A stretch of 25,869 nucleotides of DNA from CAZELM01 sp964512995. GTDB lineage: Bacteria; CSSED10-310. Position 1 is the first letter of the stretch, and every line of letters starts with the position of its first letter. Made by a program: the position numbers and the translations under genes. The stretch covers positions 1 through 25,869 of the forward strand of contig CAZELM010000054.1 in NCBI GenBank assembly GCA_964512995.1, written 5' to 3'. The notes beneath the pieces are model-generated. The model ran no database searches. It was not told where the DNA came from and saw only the letters and a program-made list of their open reading frames with translations. Positions 15,389 through 24,115 of the stretch are shown here, piece by piece.

Positions 15389-16830
15389 GATGCAGATCTC
15401 CGTAATTTGATGTTTCGCAATCGAAGGGGAGCGCTTCCATGCGTCAGTGCGGCGATTTGTACCGGTTGACCCTTGGCACATCCGAAAATGCCATAGGGAC
15501 GCCATTCCGTTGGATTACATACGGCATCCACATGCGTCCAGAAATGTGGATTAGACCCCTCATACGTCACATTCCAAAGCACTTCATCAAGGGATCCATT
15601 TCGAATCCGACGACAGAAATCACCGCCGAACTGAAAATTGATCCGTTGTTGATCGATGCTGAAACTGCCCATGCCATCGATCAGAATCCCATCTTTGGTA
15701 TCGGCAATCAATTGCTCCAGGGAAGGTGCATCCGAAGGTCCCGGATCGATATTGACATTAGCCATCCTCAGTATGGGGATCGATGACCAGTTATCCGCAA
15801 ACGCACATCCATGGCTTCGATCATCACCAATAAGCGGTGCCGTATCTCGAGTGGTCGCATAATCCACAAGAACACCATCCCGGATGAGATGCCATTCCTG
15901 GGTTTCAACCCCCTCATCATCATAACCGACTGTCGCGAGTCCAAATGTCTGGGTCCGGTCTGCCGTAACATTAAAAATCGGTGAACCATATTGCAGACAG
16001 TGTCGTTTTTCGGGAGTAGCGAATGATGTTCCCGCAAAATCCGCTTCCCATCCCAACACCCGGTCCAACTCGGTTGCATGCCCGATGGTTTCATGGATGA
16101 CAAGGCGGGTGTGGCTTGGGAGGAGGATCAGGTCGGCGCAGTCCTGATCGATGACAGGTGCAGTCAATTGAGCAACAGCCTCAGCGGCCACTCGTTTCGC
16201 TTCAGCGATCAGCGAAGTGGATTCCACCAGTTCATATCCCATCGCTCGGGGCATCCCCTGGAAACTCCGGGATGAAAACCGATCTTTGCCAACCGCAGTC
16301 ACGCTGTAATCCACATTGGTCCAGACTTGCGTCTGATCGATCCGGCTGCCGATCGTATTGGCATACATTTTAGTGAATTTTTTAAAATACATATAGGCAC
16401 TGCTTCGCTTGATCTCAGGATACTGCTTTGTTTCTGCGGTAATGGCCGTTAACAGCTCTGTTTTTTCCTTGATGGAGACATCGAACGGATCTCTACTCAT
16501 GGGAGTCTGCCAGGTGGCGGTAACCGGAGATAATGATGTCAATGCGGGAATGGATTTACGAAGCTGTGAACTGGAACAAGCTATTTGAATGGCTTTATTT
16601 GCGAGTTTTGCTGCATCATCTTCCGTTTTGACATGGCCACTGGCAAATCCCCATCCCCCGCGATGAAATACACGGACACCCAGCCCGGATTTCTGTTCGT
16701 CTTCCATCCCAACCAGAATCTGATCCATGACATTTAACCGCTGGATCCGATAATCTCCCCAACGCACTTCGGCAAAATCAACACCCCATGCCTTGGATGT
16801 ATCTAAGGCGGCATTCAATAATGATTCCAA
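15385..16830 (-). CDS. tldD: TldD metalloprotease
   Basis: 481 residues. The start is TTG 16830, supported by AAGGAG (16843-16838) 7 nt upstream; no ATG is better placed. The zinc motif HETIGH (H246, E247, H251) is the HExxxH of TldD proteins, followed by the usual ATELDRVLGWEADFAGTSFA. Further family segments are GSPIFNVTADRTQTFGLATVGYDDEG and LIRDGVLVDYATTRDTAPLIG (shown as pieces: FNVTADRTQTFG, GYDDEG, DGVLVDYATTRD). The N-terminal DFAEVRWGDYRIQRLNV is the conserved opening. It forms the catalytic half of a cytoplasmic protease with TldE, encoded immediately downstream with a 4-base overlap, so translation is probably coupled. An upstream palindrome at 17021-17044 may regulate the operon. 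Confidence 0.9.
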   Translation of the reverse strand: MESLLNAALDTSKAWGVDFAEVRWGDYRIQRLNVMDQILVGMEDEQKSGLGVRVFHRGGWGFASGHVKTEDDAAKLANKAIQIACSSSQLRKSIPALTSLSPVTATWQTPMSRDPFDVSIKEKTELLTAITAETKQYPEIKRSSAYMYFKKFTKMYANTIGSRIDQTQVWTNVDYSVTAVGKDRFSSRSFQGMPRAMGYELVESTSLIAEAKRVAAEAVAQLTAPVIDQDCADLILLPSHTRLVIHETIGHATELDRVLGWEADFAGTSFATPEKRHCLQYGSPIFNVTADRTQTFGLATVGYDDEGVETQEWHLIRDGVLVDYATTRDTAPLIGDDRSHGCAFADNWSSIPILRMANVNIDPGPSDAPSLEQLIADTKDGILIDGMGSFSIDQQRINFQFGGDFCRRIRNGSLDEVLWNVTYEGSNPHFWTHVDAVCNPTEWRPYGIFGCAKGQPVQIAALTHGSAPLRLRNIKLRRSAS

Positions 16831-17020
16831 CTGGCTTCTCCTTCATCCAACGAAGTCTGCACGGTTGTCCGTTTTGCTGCGCCTGGTCTTCTCCAATAAG
16901 ATTATCTTTTTCTGATATCCACGGCTGAAACCAGATTCTGCTGTCTCGGCACCGGTTGACCTTTTTTTTACAATGTTGTGATCAACGTTGATCGCTTCTT
17001 CACTTGAGATCTGATTCCTA

Positions 17021-17044
17021 TGCTCAGCATTTGCATGCTGAGCA
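17021..17044. promoter_or_regulatory. Perfect 10-bp inverted repeat upstream of tldD
   Basis: TGCTCAGCAT (17021-17030) and ATGCTGAGCA (17035-17044) flank a 4-nt spacer. It lies about 190 bp upstream of the tldD start, between tldD and the serC terminator. It could be an operator or a weak terminator (plus-strand tail CTTCTTTGAT). No gene is recognisable in 16844-17094; a short minus-strand ORF at 16843-17085 reads like noncoding sequence. Confidence 0.4.
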
Positions 17045-17094
17045 CTTCTTTGATATGCAAAACTCAAGCCCAGATACCTCACCAACCGATACTC

Positions 17095-17126
17095 AAAAAA
17101 AGAGACATCCTGTTGAGGATGTCTCT
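17095..17126 (-). terminator. Intrinsic terminator of the serA-serC operon
   Basis: On the minus strand AGAGACATCCT pairs with AGGATGTCTCT (11 bp, loop of 4), directly followed by six Ts (17100-17095). It lies about 113 bp beyond the serC stop, and the bases between hold no gene. Confidence 0.9.
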
Positions 17127-17238
17127 GAATTTGTGTGCTGTGGATCGATGCTTTTTTTGTCTACAAGCTAAAACGGTAAAGATAACCAACCACGATCAAT
17201 TTGATGCGGTGCCGATACCGAGCCTGAGTGACGGGCTG

Positions 17239-18342
17239 TTATCCGTTTTTCTGGATGAATCCATTCATGAAATCAACCAGTGATTTGACGCCTTCATACG
17301 GAACAGCATTATAAATAGAGGCACGAATACCGCCGACAGACCGATGCCCTTTCAATCCGATCAATCCCGCTGCTTTGGCTTCATTGACAAATTTCTTTTC
17401 CAGATCTTCGTCATTTTTTACACGCCAGACCACATTCATGACTGAACGGCTGTCTTTGTGCACGGTCGTGATCCAGAAATCAGGATGTGCGTCGATCGTG
17501 TCATACAGGAGTTTGGCTTTTTCGAGATTCCGGCGTTCCATCTCATCCAGTCCACCCAATGCCTTCAACCATTTCAATACTTTTCCGACAATATAGATCG
17601 GGAAGGTGGGAGCGGTATTGAAGAGGGAATCCTTATCCACGTGGGTTTTGTAGCTGACCATTGTGGGGACATCGGCATTGCACTTGTCCAGAAGACTTTT
17701 ACGGATGGCCACAATTGTTACTCCGGAAGGCCCCAGATTCTTCTGAGCGCTGGCATAGAAGATTCCGAATGGAGAAGCATCGAACTTTCTCCAGAAGAGA
17801 TCCGAACACATGTCGGCCGCCAGGAAAACGCCATCCGGTGCTTTCGGGAATGTATGATACTGGGTTCCTGCGATCGTGTTGTTGGATGTGAAATGGAGAT
17901 AGAGCGCATCTTCCCGAAGGTTCAATTGCTCCTGTTTGGGGACATAGAGAAATTTTTTCTCTGCATTGCCGGCATCATGCGCAATATGGATATCACCGAA
18001 CCGCTTGGCTTCTTTAATCGCTTGAGAGGACCAAGAGCCTGTGTTGATATAGTCGGCTTTTTTCTTATCTGGCGTCAAGAAATTATAGGGCAGGGCGAAA
18101 AATTGAGTGGAGGAACCTCCGGACAGGAACAGAATTTTCCAATCATCATCCAGACCGAGTAATTCTGAAAACAACTGCTGAGCTTCCGCATGGATCGCAG
18201 CATATTCCGCACCGCGATGGCTTAACTCCATGACGCTCATTCCAGAACCGGCATAATCCAATAACTCGCGTTGAACTTCTTCGAGAACCGGCAAAGGCAG
18301 TGCCGCCGGACCGGGATTAAAACAATAAACTCGATGTGTCAT
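17239..18342 (-). CDS. serC: Phosphoserine aminotransferase
   Basis: 367 residues, normal for SerC. GGAAGGAA lies 7 nt before the ATG. The protein opens YCFNPGPAALPLPVLEEVQ and GSGMSVMELSHRG, both hallmark segments. The PLP lysine is K201 in ASAQKNLGPSGVT. The C-terminus includes GLIGLKGHRSVGGIRASIYNA, which helps position the substrate phosphate (pieces: GLKGHRSVGGIRAS, YNAVPYEGV). It converts 3-phosphohydroxypyruvate and glutamate to phosphoserine and 2-oxoglutarate, the second step of serine biosynthesis, and can serve the pyridoxal phosphate pathway. It starts 17 bp after the serA stop on the same strand, so the two form an operon ended by the terminator at 17095-17126. All catalytic features appear intact. 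Confidence 0.95.
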   Translation of the reverse strand: MTHRVYCFNPGPAALPLPVLEEVQRELLDYAGSGMSVMELSHRGAEYAAIHAEAQQLFSELLGLDDDWKILFLSGGSSTQFFALPYNFLTPDKKKADYINTGSWSSQAIKEAKRFGDIHIAHDAGNAEKKFLYVPKQEQLNLREDALYLHFTSNNTIAGTQYHTFPKAPDGVFLAADMCSDLFWRKFDASPFGIFYASAQKNLGPSGVTIVAIRKSLLDKCNADVPTMVSYKTHVDKDSLFNTAPTFPIYIVGKVLKWLKALGGLDEMERRNLEKAKLLYDTIDAHPDFWITTVHKDSRSVMNVVWRVKNDEDLEKKFVNEAKAAGLIGLKGHRSVGGIRASIYNAVPYEGVKSLVDFMNGFIQKNG

Positions 18343-18359
18343 AACAAATTTCCTTCCAA

Positions 18360-19241
18360 TTATTTGGTAGAAACAAATTTCTCAATGATCTGCTCCACCA
18401 TCACGCCGATGCGAAGCAGGTTTTCTGCTGAAGAAGCGCCGATATGGGGTGTCATGTAGACATTGGGAGCATCCAGGAGCGGACAATTGTCCCAATCCGG
18501 GGGGTCTGAATACCAGACATCCGTGCCATAAGCACCGACATGGCCATTTTTCAATGCCTGAGCCATATCCTGTTCCACAATACACTTGCCACGGCCGGTA
18601 TTGACAAATATCACGCCTTTTTTCATTTTAGCGATGGAACCCGCGTTGATCATACCAATGGTTTCAGGTGTTTGCGGGACATGCATGGAGATAAAATCGG
18701 ACTGCGCCAGAAGCTCATCCCAGGTTACCATCTCGGCATATTCAGACTTTTCTACAAATTTATCAAAAGCAATCACTCGCATACCAAATGCAATGGCTCG
18801 TTTCGCCACTTCCGTCGCAATCCGTCCCATGCCGATCAACCCCAAGGTCTTCTGGAACAATTCCGTCCGCTTGAGTTCTTTCTTCAACCATTCTCTTTTC
18901 GCCATGCTGACGTGACCGGGAATCAGTTTATTCGGGATCGCCACCAGAAACGCAACAGCCAGCTCCGCAACAGCCACACTGGATGCTTCGGGAGTATTAT
19001 AAACCGCAATCCCTTTTTCCTTGGCGTATGCGGCATCCACATTATCCAGACCCACGCCACCCCGAATAATCATTTTTAGATTCGGAGCCATATCAATGTA
19101 TTCTTTCGTTGCTTTCGTCTTGGAACGGATCAGTACAATCTCCGCTTCACCGAGACGATTGGGATCATCAAACACGTCACCGAATCGAGCTAATTTCTGG
19201 GGTAAATTTTTATCAAACGCATCTGCAATAAAAATTTTCAT
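18360..19241 (-). CDS. serA: D-3-phosphoglycerate dehydrogenase, short form
   Basis: 293 residues from ATG 19241, which has AAGGAG 7 nt upstream; TTG 19247 would sit only 1 nt from that SD. It belongs to the D-2-hydroxyacid dehydrogenase family: substrate loop RGGVGLDNVD, NAD-binding GLIGMGRIATEVAKRA, catalytic Arg in VNTGRGKCIV, and catalytic His in TPHIGASSAEN. It oxidises 3-phosphoglycerate to 3-phosphohydroxypyruvate with NAD. The ACT and intervening allosteric domains of long SerA proteins are missing, so serine feedback through an ACT domain is not expected. Family sequence alone would allow another 2-hydroxyacid substrate, but its place directly before serC makes the serine pathway role strong. 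Confidence 0.9.
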   Translation of the reverse strand: MKIFIADAFDKNLPQKLARFGDVFDDPNRLGEAEIVLIRSKTKATKEYIDMAPNLKMIIRGGVGLDNVDAAYAKEKGIAVYNTPEASSVAVAELAVAFLVAIPNKLIPGHVSMAKREWLKKELKRTELFQKTLGLIGMGRIATEVAKRAIAFGMRVIAFDKFVEKSEYAEMVTWDELLAQSDFISMHVPQTPETIGMINAGSIAKMKKGVIFVNTGRGKCIVEQDMAQALKNGHVGAYGTDVWYSDPPDWDNCPLLDAPNVYMTPHIGASSAENLLRIGVMVEQIIEKFVSTK

Positions 19242-19305
19242 CTGCAATCTCCTTACACACCGGCTCGCGCTATACTGCTTAAAAATCCTCCGGCATTTGA
19301 GTGAA

Positions 19306-19333
19306 CATATAATACAGATACTCCAATTGTCAT
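19306..19333 (-). promoter_or_regulatory. Weak candidate promoter of serA-serC
   Basis: On the minus strand ATGACA (19333-19328, 5 of 6) is followed by a 16-bp spacer and TATATG (19311-19306, 4 of 6). It lies about 65 bp upstream of the serA start in the divergent gap to the hydrolase gene. Alternative -10 choices exist nearby, so this is tentative. Confidence 0.3.
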
Positions 19334-19492
19334 CTGCGAAAACTCAGATTTCCCATCATCAGGTATCTTTCATCTCCAGATAGGTATCAGGTTTTATGAG
19401 AAAATGCAAACATTTCATGGAAATATGACCCACCACTTGCTCTGACCCTGCCCAATGAAGTAAATTAATGAAATGAGGATATGGGAGAATCA

Positions 19493-20278
19493 ATGATGAA
19501 AACCTGTTTATTTGTGGCATTGAGTGTAATGGCTGGAATCATTCCTGTTTTTGGGGAAATCAAAACAGAACCAGTTACCGTGTTTGATGGCGATGAACCA
19601 TTGGATGGATTTTTTGCCTACGATGCAGCCATTCCAGGGAAACGTCCGGGGGTTCTGATCATCCATGATTGGATGGGGCTGAAAGAATATGAGATGAGCC
19701 GTGCCCGTCAGATTGCGGAGTTGGGCTATCTGGCTTATGCAATGGATATGTATGGGAAAGGCAAGCGGCCTAAACAGACCCAGGAAGCATCAGAAATGGC
19801 GAAGCTGTTCCGGGAGAACCGCGATCTGATGCGGTCACGAGCACAATCCGGGCTGGAAGCGCTTCAAAAACATTCCCTGTGTGAGGTATCAAAGGTCGCT
19901 GCCATGGGATACTGTTTTGGTGGAGGGGTTTCGCTGGAGTTGGCACGATACGGAGCGCCACTCGCAGGCGTGATCAGCTTTCATGGCAATCTGGACACTC
20001 CGAATATCATGGATGCGAAGAATATCAAAGGGAAAGTGCTCATCCTTCACGGAGCGGATGACCCATTGGTTCCTCCCGAACAGATCGCTGCCTTCCAGCG
20101 GGAAATGCGGGAAGCCAATGTGGATTGGCAATTCATTCAATATGGAGGTGCTGTTCATAGTTTCACCAACCCATCCGCCGGAACCGATCCATCCAAGGGA
20201 GCGGCTTACCATGCCATTTCCGATCGGCGTTCATGGGAACATCTCAAGCTCTTTCTGAAGGAACTATTCGAGCATTGA
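19493..20278 (+). CDS. Secreted dienelactone hydrolase family protein
   Basis: 261 residues from ATG 19493, which has GGGAG 5 nt upstream. ATG 19481 in the same frame has a poorly spaced SD. A signal peptide (about 1-21, ending IPVFG) indicates export. It is an alpha/beta hydrolase of the DLH type: nucleophile C141 in GYCFGGG, acid D190 in HGADDPLVP and base H222 in GGAVHSFT. The motif HDWMGLKEY near the N-terminus forms the usual oxyanion region. The Cys rather than Ser nucleophile is typical of this family. Most exported members are uncharacterised esterases or lactonases, so a role in chloroaromatic breakdown should not be assumed. It is followed 79 bp later by the DinB-like gene on the same strand. 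Confidence 0.9.
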   Translation: MMKTCLFVALSVMAGIIPVFGEIKTEPVTVFDGDEPLDGFFAYDAAIPGKRPGVLIIHDWMGLKEYEMSRARQIAELGYLAYAMDMYGKGKRPKQTQEASEMAKLFRENRDLMRSRAQSGLEALQKHSLCEVSKVAAMGYCFGGGVSLELARYGAPLAGVISFHGNLDTPNIMDAKNIKGKVLILHGADDPLVPPEQIAAFQREMREANVDWQFIQYGGAVHSFTNPSAGTDPSKGAAYHAISDRRSWEHLKLFLKELFEH

Positions 20279-20357
20279 AACAAACGTACAATTCCCTGAA
20301 TATCGAAAATCGTTTGTGTCAAAGAGGACGGAAATCATCTTTTAAGGGAGTTTTCTC

Positions 20358-20810
20358 ATGAATCAAAAAGAAATCGTTAAATATCTTCTGGATGTGAATG
20401 ACCAGGTGATAAAAATCAATATCTCCGGCATCACCCATGAAAACAGCTTAACATCAGCAAGCTCCAGTGGCAGCAACATCAATTGGATTCTGGGTCATTT
20501 ACTGGTCAGTCGGGATATGATCCTGAATCAGTTGACTCATGAACCCTTGTGCGAACCATCCATGAAAAATCTCTATGATCGCGGAACAGCGCCCGTCACT
20601 CCCGAGATGGCCGTACCATTCGACACGCTGACGAGAAAGTGGGATGACTCCCATCAGATTCTTACAAAAACACTTGATACACATGACATGGAGAATATGG
20701 ATATCGATCGGGTGAAAATAATTGTTTTCCTGGCATATCATGAAACGTATCATATCGGACAACTGGGACTGCTTCGGCGATGTGCGGGATTGGATGGCGG
20801 AATCAGATAA
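20358..20810 (+). CDS. DinB-like four-helix metal-binding protein
   Basis: 150 residues. AAGGGAG lies 8 nt before the ATG. The DinB/YfiT fold is shown by its three metal-ligand histidines: H47 in NWILGHLLVSRD, and H128 and H132 in AYHETYHIGQLGLLRR. The helix pattern and length match DinB_2 proteins. Members include thiol-dependent transferases (mycothiol or bacillithiol S-transferases) and many proteins of unknown role; nothing here fixes the substrate. No signal peptide is present, so it is cytoplasmic. It may be cotranscribed with the hydrolase upstream and converges on the diguanylate cyclase gene only 42 bp away. Confidence 0.8.
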   Translation: MNQKEIVKYLLDVNDQVIKINISGITHENSLTSASSSGSNINWILGHLLVSRDMILNQLTHEPLCEPSMKNLYDRGTAPVTPEMAVPFDTLTRKWDDSHQILTKTLDTHDMENMDIDRVKIIVFLAYHETYHIGQLGLLRRCAGLDGGIR

Positions 20811-20852
20811 TATTCCAGACGATAAACACTCCAGATGAGTTCCAGTCACCCC

Positions 20853-23579
20853 TTATCTGTTATGGATATCATGCTCGATGAAGGCCACTTGATTCCGCCC
20901 GTTCAGTTTGGCTTTATAAAGCGCTTGATCGGTATTTTTTATCAGCATCGCCTGGGGATGCCAGGGTTTTGGATAGACATTGTATACTCCCAGACTGATC
21001 GTGACCACATCGGAGCATAAGGAACCGGTATGTGGAATCTGCAGCGCTTCAATTTTGCTCTTGATTGTGTCAGCCAGATGAATCGCGTCATTGAGTGGGC
21101 ATTCCGGGAGCAGAATAACGAATTCTTCTCCGCCATACCGAGCCGCCAGATCACCCGATCGACACAATGAGCTTTCAATGGTTCGAGCTACTTGTTCCAG
21201 GCAGTCATCTCCCGACTGATGACCATAAAGGTCATTGAATTGCTTAAAATAATCGATATCTGCCATGATGGCCGACAGCGTGAGTCCGCGTCGCACCGCT
21301 CGGTTCCATTCAATATCCAGCGTGATATCAAACCGTCTTCGATTGGCAATTCCCGTTAATCCGTCTTTGAAGGAGAATTGCTGCAATATGTTTTCATACC
21401 GTTTCCGGTCTGTGATATCCCGCGTCACCCGGACAATGGCAAAATCTTCGTCATCTTCATTTTTTACATTGGAAACCGACAGAAATATCGGAAACTCCGA
21501 ACCATCCTTCCGGACATCAATGTATTCATTCTCCCAATTGTATTGCTCGAAAAAGGCGATATCCCTGTTATCTATCTCATTCTCTGGCTTTTTCTTCCAC
21601 AAAACATGACTGCTCTGGCCGATGATCTCATCCTTCGAATAACCATACATCTGACAGAATGCTTCATTGATAAACACGATCCGATCTTGCATATCGGTGA
21701 TATACAAGCTATCCGTAATACTCATCACCGCCTGTTTCAACATTAAAATTTCTTTTTCTGCTTGTTTTTTCTGAGTAACATCCATGGCCATTCCCGATAT
21801 GATGCCGTCTTCCATGATGGCACTGATCATGAGATGTTTCGTATTCTGTTTCCATGTCGAAATCGTGACTTCAAAATTGTTCACGCGGCCGTGCTCTTTG
21901 ATCACCCGGAAAAATGGACCTTCCCGTCCCTTGTATCGGAATCGAAGGAGAATGGAGTCGAGGGAAGGACTTTCCGGTGAATTAATTTCCAGAATTTGCA
22001 CCAGAGCATCATTCCCATACAGGATGTTCCCTTGGAAATCCGACTTAAAAATCCCAACCAGCGCATTATCCACGAGTTCCCGGTATCGCTTTTCCGATTC
22101 AGCCAGTGCTGTCTGAGCCATTTTCCGGGAGGTGATATCGAGGGTGTATTCGATTATCTGAATGAGCGTTCCGGACCTGTCAAAGATCGGGTGTGCATGC
22201 ACTTCGACAAATTTTTTTTCTCCGTTTGCGGTCAGATGCGTATGTTCGGATATCACTGGCTGTTTGGTTCGTTTGATCTCCCGTACAGGGCAGACAAAAT
22301 CTTCTTCGATACACGGCTTATCCTGGCCATGTGTCAACTGATGACAGGTGCATACAGCTTCATTGATCTCAAAACCCGCGGCTTTGTTGGCCATTTTAAT
22401 CCGGTAATTGTTGACATCGATCACCAGAAAAGGATGAGCCAGCGATTCAATGACATTTGACAAGAAGGCGTTCTGTTCCAGAATTTTTTCTTCCGCCTGT
22501 TTTTTTCCCGTCATATCATCATAGATTGCAACAATTTCCCCCGAAGACAACCGATACACTTCATTTTCCCGCCATCCACTGATGCGGTCATCCTTATACA
22601 GAGTTATCGGATGATGTTCCGGTCGACCGGTTTTCCATACCCGTTTGAAAACATCGAGCAATCCGAAAGGCTCCACAAACGGGAAAACATCATTCAGCGT
22701 CCGTCCGATCAGTTCCTGTTTCGATATCTTTTCAACCTGTTCAACTGCGTGATTGACTTCCTCAAAAACAAACGTGTTTCCATTATCTCTGACCGAGTAG
22801 ATGGCTACACAGCTTCTCATATTCTGAAGAAGACTTCGGTATTTCTCCTCGTTTTTTCGCATCGCCGTTTCCGCTTGTTCATGTTCAAGAGCTATTCCGA
22901 TCGATGCGCCAATACCTTCAAAGAAGCTGATAAACTCCAGATCGAATATATCCTTTCGATGATCGTTGATCTGCAGAAGTCCAATCGTTTTTTTGTTGGA
23001 AAGAAGAGGAATCAATGCGATGGATTCATATCCTTCCATCATACAACGCATTCGAAGGCTGGGAATCGATTGAATTTGTGGAGATGTATTCAGGATCTGT
23101 GATGCATGATTGGTCCAGAAACTTCCCATCGGCGTCATGAATGGCAGAGATCGATCAATGGTTCCACCGATAATCTGTCCACAAAGGCAATGAAGCGAGA
23201 AATCATCGGTCGATTCTCTCTTATCTTTTTCACCTTGAAACAGGTCCGTATCCAATAAAGAGTTTTCCGAAGACAGAAAACTCTCTCCGAATCCAGTCGA
23301 TTCAAGATACGGGTAATCTTTCCCATTGTTAATACGGATACCGACAGATTCAAATCCGGTACACGTTCTGATGATTTTTATGATATTCCTGATTTTATTC
23401 CGATAGTCATCCCGCAGGTTTAAGATCTCGAGAATCTGGGAGGCCATTGTTTGCCGGCTTTGTATCAATAGCCGTTCCTGTTCACAGACCTTAAATTCTT
23501 TTATCTGGCGTTTCAGTTGTGTGATTTTATGGAGCAGTCTTTTTTTTTCGGAGCGGTCGAGATGTCTTCTTGTTGTCAT
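20853..23579 (-). CDS. Cytoplasmic GAF/PAS multi-sensor diguanylate cyclase
   Basis: 908 residues, with AGAGG about 9 nt before the ATG. A coiled-coil start (10-45) precedes a GAF domain (about 46-232) with conserved cysteines C131 and C133 (HCLCG) and C179 (RMRC). Four PAS domains follow (about 243-360, 370-480, 490-610, 620-735), joined by KQAEE/KYRELV-type linkers. PAS2 carries a Cys-His cluster: C410, C412, H413, H417, C423, C430. The GGDEF domain (about 745-903) has an intact active site GGEEF (816-820) and the inhibitory I-site RSGD (807-810) exactly five residues before it. It should therefore make cyclic di-GMP from two GTP with product feedback. No EAL domain and no membrane helix are seen. 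The sensed signals are probably redox, ligand or metal related, inferred from the GAF and Cys/His features. Confidence 0.95.
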   Translation of the reverse strand: MTTRRHLDRSEKKRLLHKITQLKRQIKEFKVCEQERLLIQSRQTMASQILEILNLRDDYRNKIRNIIKIIRTCTGFESVGIRINNGKDYPYLESTGFGESFLSSENSLLDTDLFQGEKDKRESTDDFSLHCLCGQIIGGTIDRSLPFMTPMGSFWTNHASQILNTSPQIQSIPSLRMRCMMEGYESIALIPLLSNKKTIGLLQINDHRKDIFDLEFISFFEGIGASIGIALEHEQAETAMRKNEEKYRSLLQNMRSCVAIYSVRDNGNTFVFEEVNHAVEQVEKISKQELIGRTLNDVFPFVEPFGLLDVFKRVWKTGRPEHHPITLYKDDRISGWRENEVYRLSSGEIVAIYDDMTGKKQAEEKILEQNAFLSNVIESLAHPFLVIDVNNYRIKMANKAAGFEINEAVCTCHQLTHGQDKPCIEEDFVCPVREIKRTKQPVISEHTHLTANGEKKFVEVHAHPIFDRSGTLIQIIEYTLDITSRKMAQTALAESEKRYRELVDNALVGIFKSDFQGNILYGNDALVQILEINSPESPSLDSILLRFRYKGREGPFFRVIKEHGRVNNFEVTISTWKQNTKHLMISAIMEDGIISGMAMDVTQKKQAEKEILMLKQAVMSITDSLYITDMQDRIVFINEAFCQMYGYSKDEIIGQSSHVLWKKKPENEIDNRDIAFFEQYNWENEYIDVRKDGSEFPIFLSVSNVKNEDDEDFAIVRVTRDITDRKRYENILQQFSFKDGLTGIANRRRFDITLDIEWNRAVRRGLTLSAIMADIDYFKQFNDLYGHQSGDDCLEQVARTIESSLCRSGDLAARYGGEEFVILLPECPLNDAIHLADTIKSKIEALQIPHTGSLCSDVVTISLGVYNVYPKPWHPQAMLIKNTDQALYKAKLNGRNQVAFIEHDIHNR

Positions 23580-23847
23580 ACGTTATGACCTCTTGGGTGG
23601 GTATCTTTCTACAACAACTCCCTTAACCTACCATATTTGAAGCGTAAAAAACAAAATTCATTATCACCGGGCGAATCAGAATCGCCTGATCCGCTAGCAG
23701 TTTTTACTGGCAGGACAAATGGTATTGGGGATGATAATACCGTTTGGGAATGGCAAGCTGGTGCGGGGGATGAGAATGGGATTCATTCTGATGATGACGG
23801 AACCAGATACTTTTGTACACTTTCGCCTCTGAATTATGTCACTAATA
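23580..23847. other. Divergent intergenic region, no supported gene
   Basis: The gap lies between the cyclase start (minus) and the promoter of the Cys-rich/rnhC operon (plus). A 74-codon ORF from TTG 23637 has no SD and looks low-complexity and acidic, so it was not accepted. No convincing cyclase promoter could be picked by eye. Confidence 0.4.
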
Positions 23848-23856
23848 TGGTATTAT
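23848..23856 (+). promoter_or_regulatory. Extended -10 promoter of the Cys-rich protein/rnhC operon
   Basis: TG-G-TATTAT is an extended -10 element (TATTAT, 5 of 6) about 73 bp before ATG 23930. No clear -35 is seen. The expected start is near 23863. Confidence 0.45.
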
Positions 23857-23870
23857 TATAAAAAGAGAGA

Positions 23871-23904
23871 AGGTACCAGATATCTCCCCTCGGGGAAGGT
23901 GCCT
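23871..23904 (+). promoter_or_regulatory. Structured leader hairpin
   Basis: In the predicted 5' leader AGGTACC (23871-23877) can pair with GGTGCCT (23898-23904, one G-U). It encloses an inner stem TCCC (23885-23888) with GGGA (23893-23896) and a CTCG loop. No T run follows, so it is not a simple terminator. It may stabilise or control the mRNA. The left arm shares an 11-mer with the repeat at 626-636. Confidence 0.35.
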
Positions 23905-23929
23905 GAGAATATTTAGGAAGGAAGCAGTG

Positions 23930-24115
23930 ATGATAAAATCGATACTGATATCCAGTATAATCGTGATGGTTTTAACAGGATTGTACGCATTATCGGGATG
24001 GTTGACCGGACGGAATGATCAACCACCGGGTTGCAGTGGCGGATCATGTTCCGGATGCCGGTTTGAAGATGATCCCGATTCCGACTGCCATCGGAAAGAA
24101 TCGGAACAGGTATGA
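23930..24115 (+). CDS. Small Cys-rich single-pass membrane protein
   Basis: 61 residues from ATG 23930; GTG 23927 directly before it is less likely. AGGAAGGAA lies just upstream. One N-terminal membrane helix (about 5-25) is followed by a short tail with four cysteines in the pattern C-x4-C-x2-C-x10-C (PPGCSGGSCSGC, then SDC). This resembles small Cys-rich membrane proteins associated with metal handling, such as NqrM-like or FeoB-associated ones, but I cannot assign a family. Its TGA stop overlaps the ATG of rnhC (ATGA at 24112-24115), so the two are in one operon and translationally coupled. A metal or Fe-S role is inference from the cysteines only. Confidence 0.6.
   Translation: MIKSILISSIIVMVLTGLYALSGWLTGRNDQPPGCSGGSCSGCRFEDDPDSDCHRKESEQV

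Noticed and set aside
15389..15505. Longer N-terminus for TldE
   Set aside because: It would overlap tldD by about 120 bases; ATG 15388 has an SD and the usual coupled ATGA overlap.
16843..17085. 80-codon minus ORF upstream of tldD
   Set aside because: It covers the palindrome region, ends inside the tldD SD area and has no protein-like features.
17458..18162. 234-codon ORF antisense to serC
   Set aside because: It lies entirely within the well-supported serC gene and has no recognisable product.
23637..23861. 74-codon plus ORF with TTG start
   Set aside because: No SD, acidic low-complexity sequence, and it overlaps the predicted promoter of the next operon.
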